Shown: piece by piece, positions 8,069 through 17,001 of the stretch
Position numbering within the stretch: the stretch's first letter is position 1
Layout of the letters: each line of letters begins with the position of its first letter
Assembly (NCBI RefSeq): GCF_022539405.1
Contig: NZ_CP054394.1
Location: 1,242,501 to 1,306,500 of the forward strand
Direction: 5' to 3'
Length of the DNA: 64,000 nucleotides
Source of the DNA: Natranaerofaba carboxydovora
GTDB taxonomy: Bacteria > Bacillota > Natranaerobiia > Natranaerobiales > Natranaerofabaceae
Made by a program: the position numbers and the translations under genes
Notes under the pieces: model-generated
Seen by the model: the letters and a program-made list of their open reading frames with translations, nothing else
Told to the model about the DNA's origin: nothing
The model's database searches: none

Positions 8069-8566
8069 ATGAAAACAAATGAAAACTTAATGAAAGCTTT
8101 TGCAGGGGAATCTCAAGCAAATCGTATGTATTTGGCTTTTGCTATGCAGGCAGAAAATGAAGGCTATGAAAACGTAGCTCGTGTATTTAGAGCTATTGCT
8201 GAAGGAGAAACAATTCATGCTTTAAAACACTTTGAGGTAGCTGGCAAAATTGGCAGTACTGTAGAAAACTTAGAAGAAGCTGCAAAAGGAGAAGAATACG
8301 AATATACCGATATGTATCCAGAGTTCATTGAGAAAGCTAAAGAAGAAGATCATGGCAAAGCAGTTAAGAGTTTTGAAAGGGCTAATGAAGCTGAAAAAGT
8401 TCATGGTAAAACCTACACAGAGCTGAAAAAGATTGTAGAAGAAGGTAAAGATTTAGAAGATAAAGAGATAAAGCTATGCCCTGTTTGCGGGTGGGTAGGC
8501 ATCGATGATATTCCTGAGAGATGTCCTATCTGTAGCACTCCATCTAATAGATTTGAAGATTATTAA
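8069..8566 (+). CDS. rbr: Rubrerythrin
   Basis: A 165-residue protein. It has an N-terminal ferritin-like diiron domain with repeated E-x-x-H motifs (AEGETIHALKHFE; EAEKVHGK) and a C-terminal rubredoxin-type iron site with two C-x-x-C pairs (CPVCGW, CPICST). It reduces hydrogen peroxide in anaerobes. I chose the ATG at 8069 because AGAGGTGAT is placed just before it; a GTG three codons upstream overlaps that ribosome site. A terminator follows directly. Confidence 0.96.
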   Translation: MKTNENLMKAFAGESQANRMYLAFAMQAENEGYENVARVFRAIAEGETIHALKHFEVAGKIGSTVENLEEAAKGEEYEYTDMYPEFIEKAKEEDHGKAVKSFERANEAEKVHGKTYTELKKIVEEGKDLEDKEIKLCPVCGWVGIDDIPERCPICSTPSNRFEDY

Positions 8567-8583
8567 GAGAATTACTAATGAAC

Positions 8584-8623
8584 TAAAAAAGACACAGCCT
8601 TTTGAAAGGTTGTGTCTTTTTTA
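8584..8623. terminator. Bidirectional terminator
   Basis: The hairpin GACACAGCC / GGTTGTGTC is flanked by A and T runs on both sides, so it can end the rubrerythrin transcript (plus) and the MscS transcript (minus). Confidence 0.9.
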
Positions 8624-8626
8624 GTT

Positions 8627-9424
8627 TTATTTTTGTAGATGTACGTCCATTTGGGGGTAGGGGATATTGATTCCTTCTTTATCAAAGGCTATTTTAGTAG
8701 TTTCATTTAATTCAAAAAGTAAAGGCCAGTAATTTTCAGCCTTACACCATACCCTATAATAAAAGACAAGAGCGCTATCCCCATGTTCACCGAGGACTAT
8801 TTGTGGAGGAGGATCATCAAATATAAGTTCATGTTTATCTGCTATATCTTTAAGTATTTCTCTTACTTTCTCTATATCTGTATCATAACCTACACTTAGC
8901 GTTAGATCTAATCTTCTGGTATCATAGGCTGAATAGTTAATAGCGCTATTGTTAGATAGACTTGCGTTTGGAATGATTATTTTTTTGTTGTCTGGAGTGT
9001 TTAATATTGTATAAAATACTTGAATATCATGAACTGTACCAGCATAGCCAGCTGACTCAATATAATCTCCGACTTTAAAAGGTTTTAAAGTCAAAATAAG
9101 TACTCCCCCTGCAAAATTAGCAAGACTACCCTGAAGGGCTAGTCCAATTGCAAACCCAATTGAAGCAATTAATGCTACAAAAGTAGTGACCTCGACTCCT
9201 AACATTGAAGCAACTGTAATTAGCAATACAATTTTTAATAGAACACTTATTACAGAGGTCAAAAAAGAACTTAAAGATTCTTCAATCGATGACTTGACAA
9301 GCCTTGCTGAAGCTACTGTTGTAATTTTTTTAATTACTTTTAAACCTACAATTAAGACTATAAGAGCTAATAATACCTGACTTCCATAAGAAATTGACAT
9401 TTCAAAAAGTGAATCTAAATCCAT
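8627..9424 (-). CDS. mscS: Small mechanosensitive channel, MscS family
   Basis: A 265-residue membrane protein with three N-terminal membrane segments (about residues 15-110). The pore-lining glycine/alanine-rich helix contains GFAIGLALQGSLANFAGGV, followed by FKVGDYIE at the start of the cytosolic beta domain. It releases solutes on hypo-osmotic shock, which suits a salt-adapted cell. GGAGGTAATAAA precedes the ATG. Confidence 0.94.
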   Translation of the reverse strand: MDLDSLFEMSISYGSQVLLALIVLIVGLKVIKKITTVASARLVKSSIEESLSSFLTSVISVLLKIVLLITVASMLGVEVTTFVALIASIGFAIGLALQGSLANFAGGVLILTLKPFKVGDYIESAGYAGTVHDIQVFYTILNTPDNKKIIIPNASLSNNSAINYSAYDTRRLDLTLSVGYDTDIEKVREILKDIADKHELIFDDPPPQIVLGEHGDSALVFYYRVWCKAENYWPLLFELNETTKIAFDKEGINIPYPQMDVHLQK

Positions 9425-9534
9425 TTTATTACCTCCAGTCAGTGGCGTTTATAATATGATTTTAGCTTTTCATATCAAAATTCGTTACATTTATTTAGTA
9501 TCCTGCAATTTAATTTATTATGTTACTCTTTATG

Positions 9535-11937
9535 TTACTCTGTAATATCAGTTTCATCTTGTTCTTCTTCATAATCGTCATTATTAATTTCAATATTTTC
9601 TTCCTCGTCCTCTTCTTCTAGTTCCTCTTTCTCTTCTTCTGCTTCAGGCTTGTCTTCTTCAGACCCATCATGATTGTTATTACAAATATTGGTGGGTGGC
9701 ATAAGAGACTTATCTTGTGTAGTTCTACCTGCGCCTCCATTCCACCTATTATCAGTTACTCTAGGTGGATCTCTATCCAAAAAAGTTTTTGTAGTTGTTA
9801 ATTCAGAAGGACAGTTATCTGAGGCAATAATTGCTGACTCATGTTCAGTACAAACTTCTAACTGAACAAATGCATCACATCTTTGTGTAGGGACACTACC
9901 TTTAACAAAATAATCCTCTGTTATAAAAGAATTTGGTGTAATACTAGAAGGTCTTAGCCCGGACTTTGTACTTACCGAGATAGGGCCTTCAATATTATCA
10001 GGTTTTTTAAAATCAGTATTACTTTTATCTTTGAGGGCAAAAGACATTATATCTTCTATAACCTTTGTTGTATAGTTGGTTCTGTTTTCTACCTTAATGT
10101 TATCCCTGTCATAACCTAGCCAAAATGTTGCAACTATATTTGGCGTATAACCTACAAGCCAGGCATCTCTGTAATTATGAGAAGTGCCTGTTTTGGCTGC
10201 TGCGTGAAAATCTAAATTAAGAGAGGATGCTGTACCCTCTGTTATAACATCTTTTAACATATCATTAATAAGCCAGGCAGTTTCGCTGGATATAACTTGG
10301 ATTGGTTCTGGATTATTTTCATATATAATATTACCATGTCTATCTTTTATTTTTGTAATTGCATGCTGGTTCATTTTCTTTCCTTCATTGGCCAAAGCCC
10401 CGTAGGCCTTTGATAGGTCAATTGGCTTAACCCCTCTTTCTAACCCGCCAATCGCACCTGCCAAATTATTTCTGTCAGCTTCAGCAAAAGTAGTTATTCC
10501 AAAACTTTCTGCATACTCTATTCCAGTCTTGATACTTAATTTATCATAAACTTTTACAGCCGGAACATTTAGAGAACGTACAAGAGAGTCCCGTACAGTT
10601 GTCAAACCGGTAAAAGTCTGGTCAAAATTTTCTGGAGTATAATATTCACCATAGATTTCAAAGGCTGTAGGTGAATCATCAATAGCCGAAGAAGGGTTGA
10701 TTAAACCTTCTTCAATTGCAGGTGAATAAACATTAATAGGTTTCATCGCTGAACCGGGAGACCTAGTACTTACTACACGATTCAACATGTTGTGATAATT
10801 ATAATCACGTCCACCTACTAGAGCTTTTAGTTCGCCTGAATTTGGGTCAGATAGAACTAAAGCTCCCTGGGGTTGTATAATCCCGTTTTCATCTTCCCAG
10901 TTTTCTGGATAATTACCTGGATCATTTATAATGTTTTCTGCTTGACTTTGGAGTTCTCTGTCCATTGTAGTATGTATGGTAAGTCCATTGTGGTAAAGCA
11001 CTTCTTCATGGTCTTCTTTTTCAAGTTTATTTTCGATTATATGTTTAGCCTCTTCATTAATAATATAATTTACAAAATGAGGGTAAGGAAACTTTCTTTC
11101 AGGTGGAGGCTCTAACATGTCATCTAAATCACGGTCTAAGGCCTCTCTGTATTCATTTGCTGAGATAAATCCCTGGTTATTCATAGCTTGAAGTACTGTT
11201 CGCTGTCTGCTTATGGCTCCTTCGGGATTTTCGTGTGGAGATAATCTACTGGGCTTTCTAATCATGCCTGCTAAAAGAGCTGCTTCTTCAATCTTTAACT
11301 CGTCGACATCTTTATCAAAATAAAACTTGCTAGCAGCCTGTATGCCATAATTGTTATGATTAAAATAAGTTGCGTAGTTTAAGTAAAATTCTAATATTTG
11401 ATCTTTTGAGTAATGATTTTCAACCTGAAAAGCGAGTTTAGCTTCTTGAATTTTGCGCTCTAACTGATGTTCTGATGATAAAAATGCATTCTTTACAAGC
11501 TGTTGTGTTATGGTACTGCCACCCTGATTGCCTCTGAAAGGATTTCTTGTTTGGGAGAAATTATTTCTAGCCGCTCTAAGTATACCTTTTATATCTATTC
11601 CTGAATGTTCATAGAACCTTGAATCTTCAATGGCAATAAAAGCATTTACAACATGGTTAGGGACCTCATCGATTGAAACTTCTTCGCGTCTATGGTCTCT
11701 ATCTAAAGTTACAATTCTTTTTCCTTCCCTATCTTTGATTATTGATGGAAGGCCTGCTTCTAATCCATCAGGGTTAAAATCAGGTGCCCCTTGGGAGTAT
11801 GCAACTAAAATACCTGACATAGTGCCTATGCCAACTGCTAGAAAAAAATAAAAAGTTATAATTTTAATTAGAAATATAGTAGTTAACTTATTTTTAAAAT
11901 TTGGCCCTAATTTAGAAGGTTTGGCTTCTTCTGTCAT
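9535..11937 (-). CDS. Penicillin-binding protein 1A-like bifunctional enzyme
   Basis: An 800-residue class A PBP, numbered here from the ATG three codons further upstream. It has an N-terminal membrane anchor (about 24-50) and a GT51 transglycosylase domain with E107 in AIEDSRFYEHSG, GGSTITQQLVKN, and RKIQEAKLAFQVE. The transpeptidase domain has S399-x-x-K402 (SPGSAMK), an SLN motif and KTGT. The C-terminal about 60 residues are almost all Glu/Asp, an acidic tail that fits a saline outer environment. I moved the start to 11937 because AAGGGAG touches the first ATG but is 9 nt from the second. Synthesises and cross-links peptidoglycan. Confidence 0.93.
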   Translation of the reverse strand: MTEEAKPSKLGPNFKNKLTTIFLIKIITFYFFLAVGIGTMSGILVAYSQGAPDFNPDGLEAGLPSIIKDREGKRIVTLDRDHRREEVSIDEVPNHVVNAFIAIEDSRFYEHSGIDIKGILRAARNNFSQTRNPFRGNQGGSTITQQLVKNAFLSSEHQLERKIQEAKLAFQVENHYSKDQILEFYLNYATYFNHNNYGIQAASKFYFDKDVDELKIEEAALLAGMIRKPSRLSPHENPEGAISRQRTVLQAMNNQGFISANEYREALDRDLDDMLEPPPERKFPYPHFVNYIINEEAKHIIENKLEKEDHEEVLYHNGLTIHTTMDRELQSQAENIINDPGNYPENWEDENGIIQPQGALVLSDPNSGELKALVGGRDYNYHNMLNRVVSTRSPGSAMKPINVYSPAIEEGLINPSSAIDDSPTAFEIYGEYYTPENFDQTFTGLTTVRDSLVRSLNVPAVKVYDKLSIKTGIEYAESFGITTFAEADRNNLAGAIGGLERGVKPIDLSKAYGALANEGKKMNQHAITKIKDRHGNIIYENNPEPIQVISSETAWLINDMLKDVITEGTASSLNLDFHAAAKTGTSHNYRDAWLVGYTPNIVATFWLGYDRDNIKVENRTNYTTKVIEDIMSFALKDKSNTDFKKPDNIEGPISVSTKSGLRPSSITPNSFITEDYFVKGSVPTQRCDAFVQLEVCTEHESAIIASDNCPSELTTTKTFLDRDPPRVTDNRWNGGAGRTTQDKSLMPPTNICNNNHDGSEEDKPEAEEEKEELEEEDEEENIEINNDDYEEEQDETDITE

Positions 11938-11957
11938 AATACTCATCTCCCTTATAT

Positions 11958-13952
11958 CTATAAAGAGGGCGAAGGCTTACCAATAAAGTATCCTTGAGCG
12001 TAATCAACCCCAAGTTCCCTTAAAATTTCAATCGTTTTTTCCCTGTCAACGAACTCTGCTACCGTTTTTATATCAAGGCTTTTTGACATATCCAAGATAG
12101 TTTTTACTAAAACTTTATTTCTTTTACTTTCTGGTAAGTTTTTAATAAAAGTACCATCTATTTTTAAATAATCTACATTCATCTCTATTAAATGTACAAA
12201 TGAAGTATAACCAACACCGAAATCATCGAGAGAGAATTTACATCCCATATCCTTCAATTTTTTGACAAAGCTAACTGCATTGCTAAGATTACTAATTGCA
12301 GCAGTTTCTGTAATCTCGAAAATTATATGCTCTGGGTTTGCATCAAACTGATAAATTGTATCTTGGAGATAATTAAACATTTCTTCGTCTTCGAAATATT
12401 TGCCAGAGAGGTTCATGCTAAATGAAATTATCTTGCCTTCTTGCATCAGTTTTGACTGCATTTTAATTGCTTTTTTTGTTATGATTTTATCTACTTCAGA
12501 TATTAGGCCATGCCTTTCGGCAGTTGGAATAAAGGCTGCTGGAGACAAAACTTCGCCATCAGGCATTTTAAGCCTTGCTAATGCTTCTACATGACTAATT
12601 TCATTATTAGATAAATCAAGTATAGGTTGAAACCAGGGTACAAACCTTTCCTCTTCTATTGCTTTAATTATAAGCTGTTTTTCTTCCAAAACAGACTCCA
12701 CGTTCTCAAAATAAGCATCATCTTCACGATACATGAGATAACGATTTCTCCCTTGTTCTCTCGCGTGAGATATAGCTGCACTTGATTTTGACAAAAGTTC
12801 ATTACTGCTTGTGCCATGCTCCGGGAATAACGAAATTCCAATACTAACGGTAACTCTTAAAGCATTATTTAAAAAAGCATGCTCTTCAATATTTTTTCTT
12901 AAGTTTTCGGCTAATTTAATTGTTTCATTTTTGCCTTTTGAGACAATAAAAATTGCAAATTCATCGCTGCCAAGCCTTGAAGTCAAAGACCTCTTTGAAG
13001 GCTTTGTGATAATATCGAGCTCTTCTATTTGTTTTTCTAAATAGTCAGCGAAAGCTTTTAGGAATCTATCGCCAACGCTATGCCCAAAAGAGTCATTAAT
13101 TAATTTAAAACCATCTATATTAATTTGTAACAAGGCTGCTTCTTCATTTTTGAGATTATCATTATTTAAATAATCGTCCAACAGCTTTAAAAAGTGTTCC
13201 CGGTTAAACATACCTGTAATTGTATCAAACTCTGCTAGATAATTTAGCTGTTTTTCGACTGCTATTTTCTCTGTTATATCTTCTTGAATTGCCAAAAAAT
13301 TAGTAATGTTATCATTTTCATCGCGTATAGGGGATATAAAACCATTTACCCAATAATAAGTACCATCTTTCTTTTTGTTTTTCAATAGGCCTCGCCATGT
13401 ATTGCCTTTTTTTATTTCTTGCCACATGTATTTGTATTCGGAGAGCTTTGTTTCACCGGAAGCAAGTATTCTTGGGTTTTTCCCTAATGCTTCTTGTTTA
13501 GAATAACCGGTCACTTCTTCAAATTTTTTGTTTACATATTCAATTGTCCCCTCATAATCTGTAATATAGACAATATTAATAGTTTCATCAATTATTTTGT
13601 CTAGTTCTTTTAAATCCTTTTCAGCTCTGCGTTTTTCAGTAATGTCACTTCCATAGAAGAAAACTGCTTTTTCTTCTTTAATCCAAACAAGGCTAAAACT
13701 ATATAACTTTTCATTTAAATTAAGTTCTATCGGAGTATTATTAGATTTATCTTTCAACGCTTTTTTTATAGGATATGGTACTTTTTGTTCCGTATTTATT
13801 TTAAATTCATCAAATAACTTTTTGCCTATTCTATTAATATACAAAAGAACTCCTTCGGAATTAACATATAATATTGGTATTGACGCTTTGTCTAAGAATT
13901 TTAAAGAAGCCATTTTTAAATTATTTAAATAACTATCACTTTCGTAAGACAA
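11958..13952 (-). CDS. PAS-PAS-GGDEF-EAL cyclic-di-GMP protein
   Basis: About 664 residues. A first PAS-like segment (about 15-100) is followed by a second, typical PAS/PAC (TDYEGTIEYVNKKFEEVTGYS and FLAIQEDITEK), a GGDEF domain whose signature reads GSDEF, and a complete-looking EAL domain (VEALARL, EITETAA, DDFGVGYTSF, DYLKIDG). No membrane segment is visible, so it is a cytosolic sensor. The altered GGDEF site suggests phosphodiesterase activity may dominate, with the GGDEF domain possibly only binding GTP. Start chosen at TTG 13952, 9 nt after AAGGAGG; a TTG eight codons earlier lacks a ribosome site. The gene lies just upstream of PBP1A (20 nt) and may be co-transcribed. Confidence 0.9.
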   Translation of the reverse strand: MSYESDSYLNNLKMASLKFLDKASIPILYVNSEGVLLYINRIGKKLFDEFKINTEQKVPYPIKKALKDKSNNTPIELNLNEKLYSFSLVWIKEEKAVFFYGSDITEKRRAEKDLKELDKIIDETINIVYITDYEGTIEYVNKKFEEVTGYSKQEALGKNPRILASGETKLSEYKYMWQEIKKGNTWRGLLKNKKKDGTYYWVNGFISPIRDENDNITNFLAIQEDITEKIAVEKQLNYLAEFDTITGMFNREHFLKLLDDYLNNDNLKNEEAALLQINIDGFKLINDSFGHSVGDRFLKAFADYLEKQIEELDIITKPSKRSLTSRLGSDEFAIFIVSKGKNETIKLAENLRKNIEEHAFLNNALRVTVSIGISLFPEHGTSSNELLSKSSAAISHAREQGRNRYLMYREDDAYFENVESVLEEKQLIIKAIEEERFVPWFQPILDLSNNEISHVEALARLKMPDGEVLSPAAFIPTAERHGLISEVDKIITKKAIKMQSKLMQEGKIISFSMNLSGKYFEDEEMFNYLQDTIYQFDANPEHIIFEITETAAISNLSNAVSFVKKLKDMGCKFSLDDFGVGYTSFVHLIEMNVDYLKIDGTFIKNLPESKRNKVLVKTILDMSKSLDIKTVAEFVDREKTIEILRELGVDYAQGYFIGKPSPSL

Positions 13953-14213
13953 TTCTTTTTCCCTCCTTCTAATCAATTAATGTTCTACAATTTTCGCTTG
14001 CTTTCCTTTATTATTTGCAATATCTGTGAAATTGTAAAAATATTTAGAAAATTATTGACATTAAGAAAAACTAAACCCATAATAGCAATAAGAAGCATAA
14101 ATAAGTATGAGTTGTACAATTTATAATAACTAAGACTCATTGGGATATACAATCTCTCATAGTTAGTAATGCTTAATAATAAATAAGGAAATGCTTTAAG
14201 GGAGGGATTTATT

Positions 14214-14423
14214 ATGAAGTTCTGCAAAAAGTGTAAATCAACTAACCTGAAGTTTAAAGTTAAACTTGAAGCCGAACTTGATGTTATTGTTGATGAAGAA
14301 TGTAAAATTGTAAAAGAGTTAGAGCTTAAGAGAAAAGGTAAAAAATATGGCACTAAATATGTTTGTATCAATTGTGGTAAAGAATATGCCAAAATTAGCC
14401 CTTTGCTGGAACATGTATGGTGA
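14214..14423 (+). CDS. Small zinc-ribbon protein (69 aa)
   Basis: A 69-residue protein with two Cys pairs, CKKC near the N-terminus and CINC near residue 56, that should hold one zinc. The middle is charged and rich in Glu/Lys. GGGAGGGATTTATT just before ATG supports translation. It is followed 26 nt later by another tiny Cys protein, so the two look like a pair. I do not recognise a family with known function. A longer opposite-strand frame over the same DNA is a shadow. Confidence 0.72.
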   Translation: MKFCKKCKSTNLKFKVKLEAELDVIVDEECKIVKELELKRKGKKYGTKYVCINCGKEYAKISPLLEHVW

Positions 14424-14449
14424 GATGACAAAAGAAGGTGGTGAATTAA

Positions 14450-14641
14450 ATGATAACAAAGGTTATGAAAAATAAAAGGATAGAATTTAGGTGTGATGTA
14501 TGCGAAAAACCAATAATTACAAGATATAATAACTCTAAAGAACTAGTTTGTTCTTGTGGATTTTTGCATGATATAAGTAAATTAACCTGTAATAGTACAA
14601 ACGGACGTAATAAAAAGTTTAAAAATAATTATTTCAAATAG
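14450..14641 (+). CDS. Small Cys-rich protein (63 aa)
   Basis: A 63-residue basic protein with CDVC and CSC-G pairs, resembling a one-zinc ribbon. A ribosome site (GAAGGTGGTG) lies before the ATG. It probably forms an operon with the zinc-ribbon gene upstream. Function unknown; nucleic-acid binding would fit the charge, but that is a guess. Confidence 0.62.
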   Translation: MITKVMKNKRIEFRCDVCEKPIITRYNNSKELVCSCGFLHDISKLTCNSTNGRNKKFKNNYFK

Positions 14642-14650
14642 GGTAACTAA

Positions 14651-14694
14651 ATAAAACACCTGCCTGTGCGACACGTCTACAGCAGGCAGGTGTT
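14651..14694 (-). terminator. Terminator of the MFS gene
   Basis: A 12-bp perfect stem (AACACCTGCCTG at 14655-14666, complement at 14683-14694) with a 16-nt loop is followed on the minus strand by a T-rich stretch. It lies about 55 nt after the MFS stop. It may also stop the small plus-strand genes, though without a U-run in that direction. Confidence 0.8.
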
Positions 14695-14749
14695 CTGAGA
14701 TCACCGACAATAAACTATAACACCCTTTTTTAAAAGTAGTTTTTTTATG

Positions 14750-16075
14750 TTAAGACTTACTAGGAGAAGGTAATACTATGCAGAATACGCCTGCAATTAA
14801 AGGAAATAACATAGTTAATAGCAATATTTCGTTATAACTGCCGAATAAATCATAAGCCATACCAAAGGGTAGTGGGCCTAAAGCTGAACCAAGGACAACA
14901 GCTGTTGTTGCCATCCCCCTTATACTACCCAAATGTTCTCGACCAAAATAGTAGGGCCACAATACACCTATTCCTACAAGATTAAATGCATTAAAAAGAC
15001 CATGAAGAATAGAGTATATTATCAAAATATTATAAGAATCAAAGTATATCAAAATCAAAATAGTGATTAGGAAGATGAAAAAGTTCATTCCTTTAACATA
15101 ATTAGGGCTGATCCGGTCGTATACAAAACCGGCAAAGAAAGTAGAAATCAACTGTGAAATTGCAAAAATGCTTAAGATGTATGCAGCAAAACCAGTTGTG
15201 TGTCCTTTTAGCTGCATAATGGAAACCATATGAAATGTAATAGCTGTATTAACAAGTGCTGGAATTGCAGAAATAAATAATAGCACCCAAAAGGCCTTAG
15301 TTTTTCTAGCTTCTTTTAGAGTCATAGACTCTTCTTCTTTTAGGTTTTGTTTCTTTAAATTTGAAGATTTAATCGCCTTATCATGGCTACCTCTTTTATT
15401 ATGATTATTGTAATTATAACCTTGGCCATCTGGTTTTTCACCGATATCTTCAGGTTTATTTCTTACTAATAATAGTGCTACAGGTGCCATAAAGAATATT
15501 AATAATAATGCCCAAAACCTCCAGGCAAGCTCTACCCCATAACTTGAGATTAAAAAGTTGTTAACTGGTGGTATAGCCATAGCTCCTATTGATCCCCCAA
15601 GGGTCATAATGCTAAGTGCAATACCACGCTTCTTTTGAAACCATTGAGGGACTAATGTATCAGGTATTAATGTTAATGACCCCTGACCAAAGAACCTTAA
15701 AAATATAAAACCGATTCCAAGCATTATAGGAAATCTAACAAAGCTCATCCAAATACATGTTAACCCTAATAAAATCGGAACGACAGTAAATATTTTTCGA
15801 TGCCCCTTGCGGTCTATTATTTTACCCATAAAAGCGATATTAAGTCCTGATATCAATGTTGCTATAGAATATAGCCCAGATACAAGTGAATGACTCCAGC
15901 CAACTTCAGTAACATAATAATCTATAAAAATTGAGACTGAATAAGTCTGACCAGGCCCTGAGAAAAAAAGCCCAAGAGCCCCTATTAAAACCATAGTCCA
16001 ACCATAATAAAATGGGGATTTATTTGGTACTATTAAATTTTGTATTTTTGAGTTTTTTAACTGGTTTGATTTCAT
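14750..16075 (-). CDS. Major facilitator superfamily carrier (OxlT-like)
   Basis: A 441-residue, twelve-segment MFS protein with a central hydrophilic loop rich in Lys/Asn (about residues 210-255). The GKIIDRKGHRK loop after the second helix is the MFS signature. Sequence style (PFYYGWTMVLIG at the start, SIRGMATTAVVLGSALGP) resembles the oxalate/formate and monocarboxylate group. Substrate unknown. No Shine-Dalgarno precedes the ATG; instead an extended -10 box (TGTTATAAT) ends 7 nt before it, so the transcript may be leaderless. Confidence 0.85.
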   Translation of the reverse strand: MKSNQLKNSKIQNLIVPNKSPFYYGWTMVLIGALGLFFSGPGQTYSVSIFIDYYVTEVGWSHSLVSGLYSIATLISGLNIAFMGKIIDRKGHRKIFTVVPILLGLTCIWMSFVRFPIMLGIGFIFLRFFGQGSLTLIPDTLVPQWFQKKRGIALSIMTLGGSIGAMAIPPVNNFLISSYGVELAWRFWALLLIFFMAPVALLLVRNKPEDIGEKPDGQGYNYNNHNKRGSHDKAIKSSNLKKQNLKEEESMTLKEARKTKAFWVLLFISAIPALVNTAITFHMVSIMQLKGHTTGFAAYILSIFAISQLISTFFAGFVYDRISPNYVKGMNFFIFLITILILIYFDSYNILIIYSILHGLFNAFNLVGIGVLWPYYFGREHLGSIRGMATTAVVLGSALGPLPFGMAYDLFGSYNEILLLTMLFPLIAGVFCIVLPSPSKS

Positions 16076-16288
16076 AACAAAAATTATAACATTGTTTTTT
16101 TCTTATAGAAAACATAACTGGTTTAATTAAAGTTAACCTTGACCCCTTGTCCTTCCTCATTCTATTGTAAAATACACCTGGCTACTTAATCTAAATTAAT
16201 ATGTTACTAAATCTAAATTAATATTTTATTATAGAACAGAAATATGATATTTTATAAATAACCATTTTTTAAATTGGGAGTGATTTGT

Positions 16289-16948
16289 ATTACAATTAAT
16301 GCTACTAAAATTATAATACTTGGCACTATTGTAACCTTGATGTTGGGTGGTGGTTTTTTTGCGTTAGGTTGTGAGTCTACTTCAGAATCTTCTCAAAAGC
16401 CTTCTCCTGAAGCTAAAGATGATATAGACAACTTTGATAATAATCTAAGAAATACACTGATGCGATTAGAAGATCTTGCAACTTATTGTAATGATGAACC
16501 CCAAACAAATGATACTGACAGAATAGAAACTCAATTAGAAAGCATAAAGTCCGATTTTAACCTTCTAAACGAAAAGATCCTTGAGATGTGTCCTGATAGC
16601 AATTCAAATAAATCTCCTACTTATTTTGAAGCATACGAAGAATATTTTATTTTACCAAGGCTTGACGATTTAGTTTTAGACGACAAAGCGGAAAAAGAAT
16701 TAGGAGTAATCGTGTATGATCTTCGACTTATTATTTCAATGATATATCCCCTTGAAGATGATACTTCAATATTTTTTGGTTTAGATGATTGGGAAAAAGA
16801 CAACCTTAAGTTAACTTCATATGAGGATTTCTGTCAAGCTGTAAGTGACCGAATGTTTGGAGAAATACCTCAGAAAATTTACGAAGGAAATAGAGAAATA
16901 GATGAAGATAAGGTTTATGATTTTGATGATTCACCTGCAGGCACCTGA
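16289..16948 (+). CDS. Predicted lipoprotein (~219 aa), probable ATT start
   Basis: It begins with a hydrophobic signal (TKIIILGTIVTLMLGGGFFA) ending in a lipobox-like ALGC, so it is probably lipid-anchored. The mature part is acidic and helical, with no family I recognise. The start is odd: the only Shine-Dalgarno, GGGAGTGAT, overlaps the upstream TTG (16274) and GTG (16280), and the codon 8 nt after it is ATT (16289). Starting there gives a clean signal peptide. It sits 53 nt upstream of a lipid-anchored aldo/keto reductase, with a short CCCCGA/TCGGGG hairpin (16964-16979) between them. Confidence 0.68.
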   Translation: MTINATKIIILGTIVTLMLGGGFFALGCESTSESSQKPSPEAKDDIDNFDNNLRNTLMRLEDLATYCNDEPQTNDTDRIETQLESIKSDFNLLNEKILEMCPDSNSNKSPTYFEAYEEYFILPRLDDLVLDDKAEKELGVIVYDLRLIISMIYPLEDDTSIFFGLDDWEKDNLKLTSYEDFCQAVSDRMFGEIPQKIYEGNREIDEDKVYDFDDSPAGT

Positions 16949-17001
16949 CCAATTTAAATAATATCCCCGAGTTTCGGGGTTGAATTGGAGGTTATTTTAA
17001 G

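Noticed and set aside
13985-14431. A 148-codon minus-strand frame
   Set aside because: It overlaps two plus-strand features that have good ribosome sites and Cys pairs, and its translation is a Ser/Leu/Phe-rich string typical of a shadow frame.
16964-16979. CCCCGA/TCGGGG hairpin as a terminator between the lipoprotein and the aldo/keto reductase
   Set aside because: Only a 6-bp stem and no U-run after it; it may slow transcription but is not a convincing terminator.
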